Below are positions 59,632 through 64,000 of a DNA stretch of 64,000 nucleotides, piece after piece. The DNA comes from Firm-04 sp045600205 (lineage in GTDB: Bacteria; Bacillota; Clostridia; Oscillospirales; Ruminococcaceae). The translations under genes and the position numbers were made by a program. Below the pieces are notes generated by a model, which was not told where the DNA came from, did not search any database, and was given only the letters and a program-made list of their open reading frames with translations. The DNA lies in NCBI GenBank assembly GCA_045600205.1, contig JAZRXM010000005.1, positions 1 through 64,000 of the forward strand, given 5' to 3'. Position 1 is the stretch's first letter. Each line of letters opens with the position of its first letter.

Positions 59632-62600
59632 TCATGCCTGATAGTTTGCCGCTACAATGTCTGTGTAGATGGTTGACAGACAACCGTTCGACGGATCAAT
59701 GACTACGACATAACCTCTTACGTAGATGGTCGTATCTTCATTGCCTGTCATATTGAAGTGTACGGTCAGCGTACCATTTGCTTCGTGATTTGCGCCGACA
59801 TACTTCATTACTTCTTCGTTGCTCAGCAGCATATTATCCTCATAGCCGCAGGTACCGTCCTTGAAGTACAGCATACCGTACTCAACCAGCGTATAGTCGT
59901 CAGGTACCACTCTGGATACTGCCACAGCAACTTTGTGCTGCTTGTCTGTACCAACTTCTTCAGAAATGGTAGAAAGAACAATTACGGTCGGAATCGAATT
60001 GATGTTTGCCAGTTCGGATTCGTCACCGTAAATCGCGTAAACCGAGACATCCGATACGGATTTGACTTCACATGCCTTGTCATACGAGAATACTCTTGCG
60101 CCGTCTGCATCAAACGACCAGTAGAGGAATACCTTGCCGTCCACAGTCGGTGCGGTCAGTGCGAGGTTTTCGCCCATGCGGACTGCCGCATTGCTGAGGG
60201 TTTCATCCTTGGTGCCGTCTACATAGACGTCAATGCTGCAAGCGTCTGTGTTTTCTTCGTATACAGCCGTAATGGTAATAGATTCTGTTGTGCCGAACAG
60301 TGCTTCGATGTCCTCTGCGGTTACCGCAGTTTCGCCATCCAGCGACCAGAACAGGAAGTCATGTCCGAGCATTGCGGGGGTAACAGGGAAGCTGCCGAGC
60401 AAATCGCCCACATAGTAGGTTGCAGAACCGAGATTCTGTGCATACGGTCCGACAAATTCTACATATGTTGCTGCTTCATCAGGAGCGCAAACCATGGTGA
60501 TCGACATATCGTGCATTACGGTAATCGTCAGGACCTTTTTCGTACCGAGAATCTTGCCGTTTTCATCTTCCCACTTGAGGAAGTTTGCGGAATCCGATGC
60601 GGTCAGGGTCAGTTTCGAGCCGACCTGTACGGTTTCGTTGCTGTCTGTCAGAGCGTCTGTGCTGTCTGCTACCGTGAAAGTGCCGCCGTTCATGGCATTC
60701 ACGGATACATTTGCGCTAACGTCATACGTATACTTTGCAACGAGGCTGATGTCTCCTGTCACGATGAAGTTATACCACTCGGAATCAGAGAGACAATTGG
60801 TAAATTCGGTATCTGCTGCATCGTACCAGCCGTCAAAGCGATAGCCTGCCAGCATTGCCTCTGCACCAACACCGATCTCAGCATCCAGCATATGCTTGCC
60901 GTCATTGTAAAGGGTTGCAATATCATTGCGGGTACCGTCCGTTGCGGTCAGGGTCACGGTTGCGTAACCCTTGACAGGAATGAACGAATAGTAACCGTAT
61001 TCCTCCACGATGAACGGTTCAAACGCTTCGCCGTATGCAGACACGATTTCTACGTAGGTGTAGCCGTCAGGGAGCAGGGCAACCAGCTTTTCCAGCGTGA
61101 CTTCTTCTCCGATCTCAAATGCGAAACTTGCAATTTCATTGCTGTTTGCATCCACCAGGAATACATTCGCGTCAGGATCATCGCCCGAACCGCCATTTTC
61201 TTCCCAGCAGGCAATCAGGATAATGTCGCCATATACGCCGCTGATGCCTTCCGCACCCATCATGATCTGAGAACCGCTTTCTTCCTGCATCATCCAGCCA
61301 AGGAACGTGTAGCCGTCCTTTTCGGGAGCAGAAACGAGTACGGGCTCAGAAAGCGTGTAGGTTTCGGGATACGTGCCGTCAGTAGTCATAGAACCGCCGT
61401 CCAGTTCATAGCTGACCCGGAAGCTGATTTCTTCGTAATTTGCCACTGCGGTGAGATTGCCAAACGTACCTGCGGGCAGTTTGTTGTCTGCGCCAACGGA
61501 AATTTCACGACCGCTTTCGTCCGTGACAGTCCAGCCTGTAAAGTTGTAGCCATACAGTTCCTCAGGCAGCAGGACAACACCGATCTCGGAAGAAGTATCC
61601 TCAATGGTGTAGGTGATAGAAGTGCCGTCCTGTACCTCAATGATGTACAGTTCTGCGTTCCATTTGGCTGTGAGTGCCAGATCGCCGCTTGCACCTTCTT
61701 CCAGTACGAAAGGATTGATCAAGTCACTGCCGTTTGTGGACCAGCCAAGGAATGTGTAGCCGTCCTTTTCGGGGTTTTCAAAGGTGATCGGGGTGTTTGC
61801 CGTCAGATACGTCAACGGGTTGGGATTGGTTTCTGCAAAGGTACTGCCTTCCAGACCGTCATAGGTGATTTCATACACGATGCTGTCAAATCCGGCGGTC
61901 AGGGTGACATCGCCCATCGTGCCGACAGGAATCGAGTTGTCAACCAGCGTAAGCGGTTCGCCATTGACGGTTGCCGTCCAGCCGATGAAAGTATAACCTG
62001 TTGCGGAAAGTGTAGGAAGTGTAACGCTTTCTTTGCAATTGAAGCTGTCCACCTGCGTACCGATGAATGTGGATTCAAATGCGGTCGGGTAATCGTAGGT
62101 GATCGTGAAATTGTGGAGCGTAAACGGGGTTTCAATGGTAACCTTTTCCGTCGCGGAAGTATCGACATACGAGTATTTTGCGAGTTCTTCTTCGGTCAGT
62201 CCGCCGTAGTCGTAACCTGTCGTATTCGGGTCAAGTGCAGGATAAACCACGTAGAAATCACCGGAACCGGGTACAAACGAAGTCGGGTTCGGATTTTCGA
62301 TCTCTTCAGGCCAGTTGACATACTCGATTTCCACGGTATTGTCGATCCAGCGAGAGTAAACCGTGATATCCTCTGTACCCATGACTGCGTTCTCGAAGTC
62401 AAACGGAATGGTGCAATCTTCGTCTGCAAACCAGCCGTCGAATGTATGACCATACCATTCGGGATCATCGGGTTTTGTGATCTGTTCGCCGCAGATATAT
62501 CCAAGCGGAATGCCCTTGACGAAATCGACCGTATGAATGTTATTTTCGAAATACAGATAAATCTCGGTCGTATGGTCGCCGCTGATGATGACGGGATCGG

Positions 62601-64000
62601 TGATGTCCACCATGGTGCCATCCACAGCGATTGCGGCAAAGGTCACATCTTCTGCCGCAGAGATATCTGCGATCAGTTGCTGCACAGAGGTTTCCTCCCA
62701 AGCGGTACCAATGTATTTCTTGGTCAGACCCATTGCGCGATAGTCTTCATCTACGGTTCTTCTGACAAAGCTGGTGACTTGATACTCGGTATCGTCATTT
62801 GCCTGCCAGATTGCCTTGATCTGCAAACCGTTGGCGGAAGTACCCGCAGGAATGACGATGTTGTGGCAGCCTTCCACTTCGGATTCGGTGCACTGCACAT
62901 CGTATTCGCTCAGGTTTTCCCAGCCCATGAAGTCATAGCCTGCTTTTTGCGGATCAAGCATCACGATCGTTGCACCGGTGTCCATCGGATACAGAATGGT
63001 AGTATCCTGTGTCACACCGTCAACCACTGTCAGCCATTCGCCGCCGTCAAGATCTGCATAAGCCATGCCCTTTTCGCTGTTCCAGTTGGCGATGACCAGC
63101 AGGTTGCACGGATTTTCCTTCGGCACGACGATGACATTGCCGGTGACATGATCATCAAGGACTGCGCCTGTGTCAGCGTTCTTGACCGTCCAGTATGCGA
63201 AGGTGGAGTTTGCACGGGCTGCGGTCACAAACGTGATAACCGCATCCGTCATGTTGTATTCGGTCATTGCATCAGCAATATTTGCATTGCCGCCGTTCAG
63301 TTCGTAGCTGACCGTGAATCGACCGACCTTCCAGTTTGCTGTCAGATCCAGCTCGCCGTAAGAGCCCTTTTCCACGGTGACTGTGGACAGCATTTCTTCC
63401 GAAGTACCAATGGTCCAGCCAAGGAAGACATAGCCTGTGCGCACAGGATTCACCAGCGTAAAGGAATCGGTGAGATTGGTATAGGTTTCAGGATTTGCAG
63501 AACCCTCCGGCAGTGATCCACCGTTCAGGTTGTAATAGATCGGGTAAACCTCATCTGCCCAGACTGCATTCAGAACCAAACCGCCCGATTTGAGATTTTC
63601 CAGATGAACGGTATAGTTCGAAAGTGCCGCGCAGTTGAGAAGTTTGACAACGGTTGCCGTGCTGATCGGCTTGTTTTCGAGGAGTGCCTGTTTTTCGGCA
63701 GCAGTCAGTTCGCATACCGTAAAGTCTGCGTAATCGCTGAACTGCTCCGAAGTCCAACCGAGGAACGCAATGCCGTCATCTCTGGTCGGATCTTCCAGTG
63801 CAATCGCATTGAGGATGCTGTAAACTTTCGGGTTGTTGACGGTACCGGATTCAGGAATCCACTCGCCGTCCTCATTTTTGGTAACATGGATCTGATTGGT
63901 CGTTTCCAGAGAACCACCATTCAGATGATAGGTAATGTAATAAGGCTTTGCTTTCCAGTGTGCAGTCAGCTTGACATTCGGCAGAGCGTTGGTGATGTCA
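59632..64000 (-). CDS. Giant InlB-repeat (Listeria-Bacteroides repeat) surface protein, 5' end outside window
   Basis: At least 1455 codons; the frame is open to the right edge, so the N-terminus and signal peptide are missing. About ten repeats of the InlB B-repeat type are visible, for example YYNLNGGSLPEG...GYVFLGWTIG...LTANWK and YELDGGSMTTDG...GYTFLGWMMQ. The C-terminal part (about the last 450 residues in the window) has further beta-rich repeats (YVEFVGPYAQNLGSATYYVG) and ends IYTDIVAANYQA without LPXTG or a membrane helix. Probably a secreted or loosely held adhesin. Its stop is 13 bases before the 32-residue peptide gene. Confidence 0.88.
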   Translation of the reverse strand, partial: DITNALPNVKLTAHWKAKPYYITYHLNGGSLETTNQIHVTKNEDGEWIPESGTVNNPKVYSILNAIALEDPTRDDGIAFLGWTSEQFSDYADFTVCELTAAEKQALLENKPISTATVVKLLNCAALSNYTVHLENLKSGGLVLNAVWADEVYPIYYNLNGGSLPEGSANPETYTNLTDSFTLVNPVRTGYVFLGWTIGTSEEMLSTVTVEKGSYGELDLTANWKVGRFTVSYELNGGNANIADAMTEYNMTDAVITFVTAARANSTFAYWTVKNADTGAVLDDHVTGNVIVVPKENPCNLLVIANWNSEKGMAYADLDGGEWLTVVDGVTQDTTILYPMDTGATIVMLDPQKAGYDFMGWENLSEYDVQCTESEVEGCHNIVIPAGTSANGLQIKAIWQANDDTEYQVTSFVRRTVDEDYRAMGLTKKYIGTAWEETSVQQLIADISAAEDVTFAAIAVDGTMVDITDPVIISGDHTTEIYLYFENNIHTVDFVKGIPLGYICGEQITKPDDPEWYGHTFDGWFADEDCTIPFDFENAVMGTEDITVYSRWIDNTVEIEYVNWPEEIENPNPTSFVPGSGDFYVVYPALDPNTTGYDYGGLTEEELAKYSYVDTSATEKVTIETPFTLHNFTITYDYPTAFESTFIGTQVDSFNCKESVTLPTLSATGYTFIGWTATVNGEPLTLVDNSIPVGTMGDVTLTAGFDSIVYEITYDGLEGSTFAETNPNPLTYLTANTPITFENPEKDGYTFLGWSTNGSDLINPFVLEEGASGDLALTAKWNAELYIIEVQDGTSITYTIEDTSSEIGVVLLPEELYGYNFTGWTVTDESGREISVGADNKLPAGTFGNLTAVANYEEISFRVSYELDGGSMTTDGTYPETYTLSEPVLVSAPEKDGYTFLGWMMQEESGSQIMMGAEGISGVYGDIILIACWEENGGSGDDPDANVFLVDANSNEIASFAFEIGEEVTLEKLVALLPDGYTYVEIVSAYGEAFEPFIVEEYGYYSFIPVKGYATVTLTATDGTRNDIATLYNDGKHMLDAEIGVGAEAMLAGYRFDGWYDAADTEFTNCLSDSEWYNFIVTGDISLVAKYTYDVSANVSVNAMNGGTFTVADSTDALTDSNETVQVGSKLTLTASDSANFLKWEDENGKILGTKKVLTITVMHDMSITMVCAPDEAATYVEFVGPYAQNLGSATYYVGDLLGSFPVTPAMLGHDFLFWSLDGETAVTAEDIEALFGTTESITITAVYEENTDACSIDVYVDGTKDETLSNAAVRMGENLALTAPTVDGKVFLYWSFDADGARVFSYDKACEVKSVSDVSVYAIYGDESELANINSIPTVIVLSTISEEVGTDKQHKVAVAVSRVVPDDYTLVEYGMLYFKDGTCGYEDNMLLSNEEVMKYVGANHEANGTLTVHFNMTGNEDTTIYVRGYVVVIDPSNGCLSTIYTDIVAANYQA

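Noticed and set aside
59758..63516. A 1252-codon open frame antisense to the giant InlB-repeat gene
   Set aside because: It mirrors the codon bias of the real gene, lacks a ribosome-binding site and shows no domains; the same holds for long antisense frames over pilin 1, pilin 2 and serS (37488-38942, 46565-48382, 14860-16281).

Overview
The window looks like chromosome from a fibre-degrading, cellulosome-type Ruminococcus (Oscillospiraceae, Firmicutes). The evidence is a GH9 cellulase that carries its own dockerin, Thr-rich linkers, two sortase-assembled pilus loci, very large InlB/MucBP-type surface proteins, a spoIIA operon plus spo0A, and SigA promoters with almost uniform TTGACA-17-TATAAT spacing. 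No species call is possible from sequence alone.

Layout. 1-3.1 kb: a truncated lipoprotein gene and the dockerin-bearing GH9 cellulase (minus strand). 3.4-6.6 kb: lepA, a small zinc-ribbon membrane protein and hemW (plus). 6.6-14.5 kb: four cell-surface genes on the minus strand, including a 1794-residue protein with two glycine-rich ALK/LTK-like domains, MucBP-like and InlB-type repeats. 14.9-16.2 kb: serS. 16.2-22.0 kb: a mobile-element graveyard next to tRNA-Gln, holding a frameshifted acetyltransferase, an IS66 fragment, conjugation-module scraps with a topoisomerase start, and an Hsp70-like/coiled-coil gene set with frameshifts. It also holds a small gene bracketed by perfect AT palindromes and a pair of convergent promoters that probably make small RNAs.

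22-36.5 kb is housekeeping and regulation: diacylglycerol kinase, a NYN nuclease, Spo0A whose phosphoacceptor Asp is replaced by Gln, an alanine/glycine symporter, PepD, the spoIIAA-spoIIAB-sigF operon, an MBL-fold hydrolase, a 43-residue membrane peptide, a WYL regulator, an SdpR-SdpI-YxlE-like ABC transporter operon and a membrane diguanylate cyclase.

37-49.3 kb encodes two pilus units: backbone pilin, class C sortase, minor pilin and a second sortase; then a coiled-coil protein, signal peptidase I, a 1339-residue tip adhesin, a second backbone pilin and a second class C sortase. The adhesin carries two carbohydrate-binding-like modules apparently nested inside a CnaB domain. That suggests pili that hold the cell on plant fibre while the cellulase works on it. 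Both pilin-sortase junctions carry a strong hairpin that could lower sortase expression.

49.7-64 kb: an AbiH-type abortive-infection gene, tRNA-Ala, an acetyltransferase, a degenerate GGDEF protein with a Met/Gln/Pro-rich disordered partner, an ECF sigma factor with a membrane anti-sigma-like protein ending in a dockerin-like calcium loop, a secreted transglutaminase-like protein and a giant InlB-repeat protein. The last two are each followed within 11-13 bases by a tiny peptide gene of one shared family (core LEIIxFxAEDxIxTS). This peptide pair is the most distinctive apparently undescribed signal in the window.
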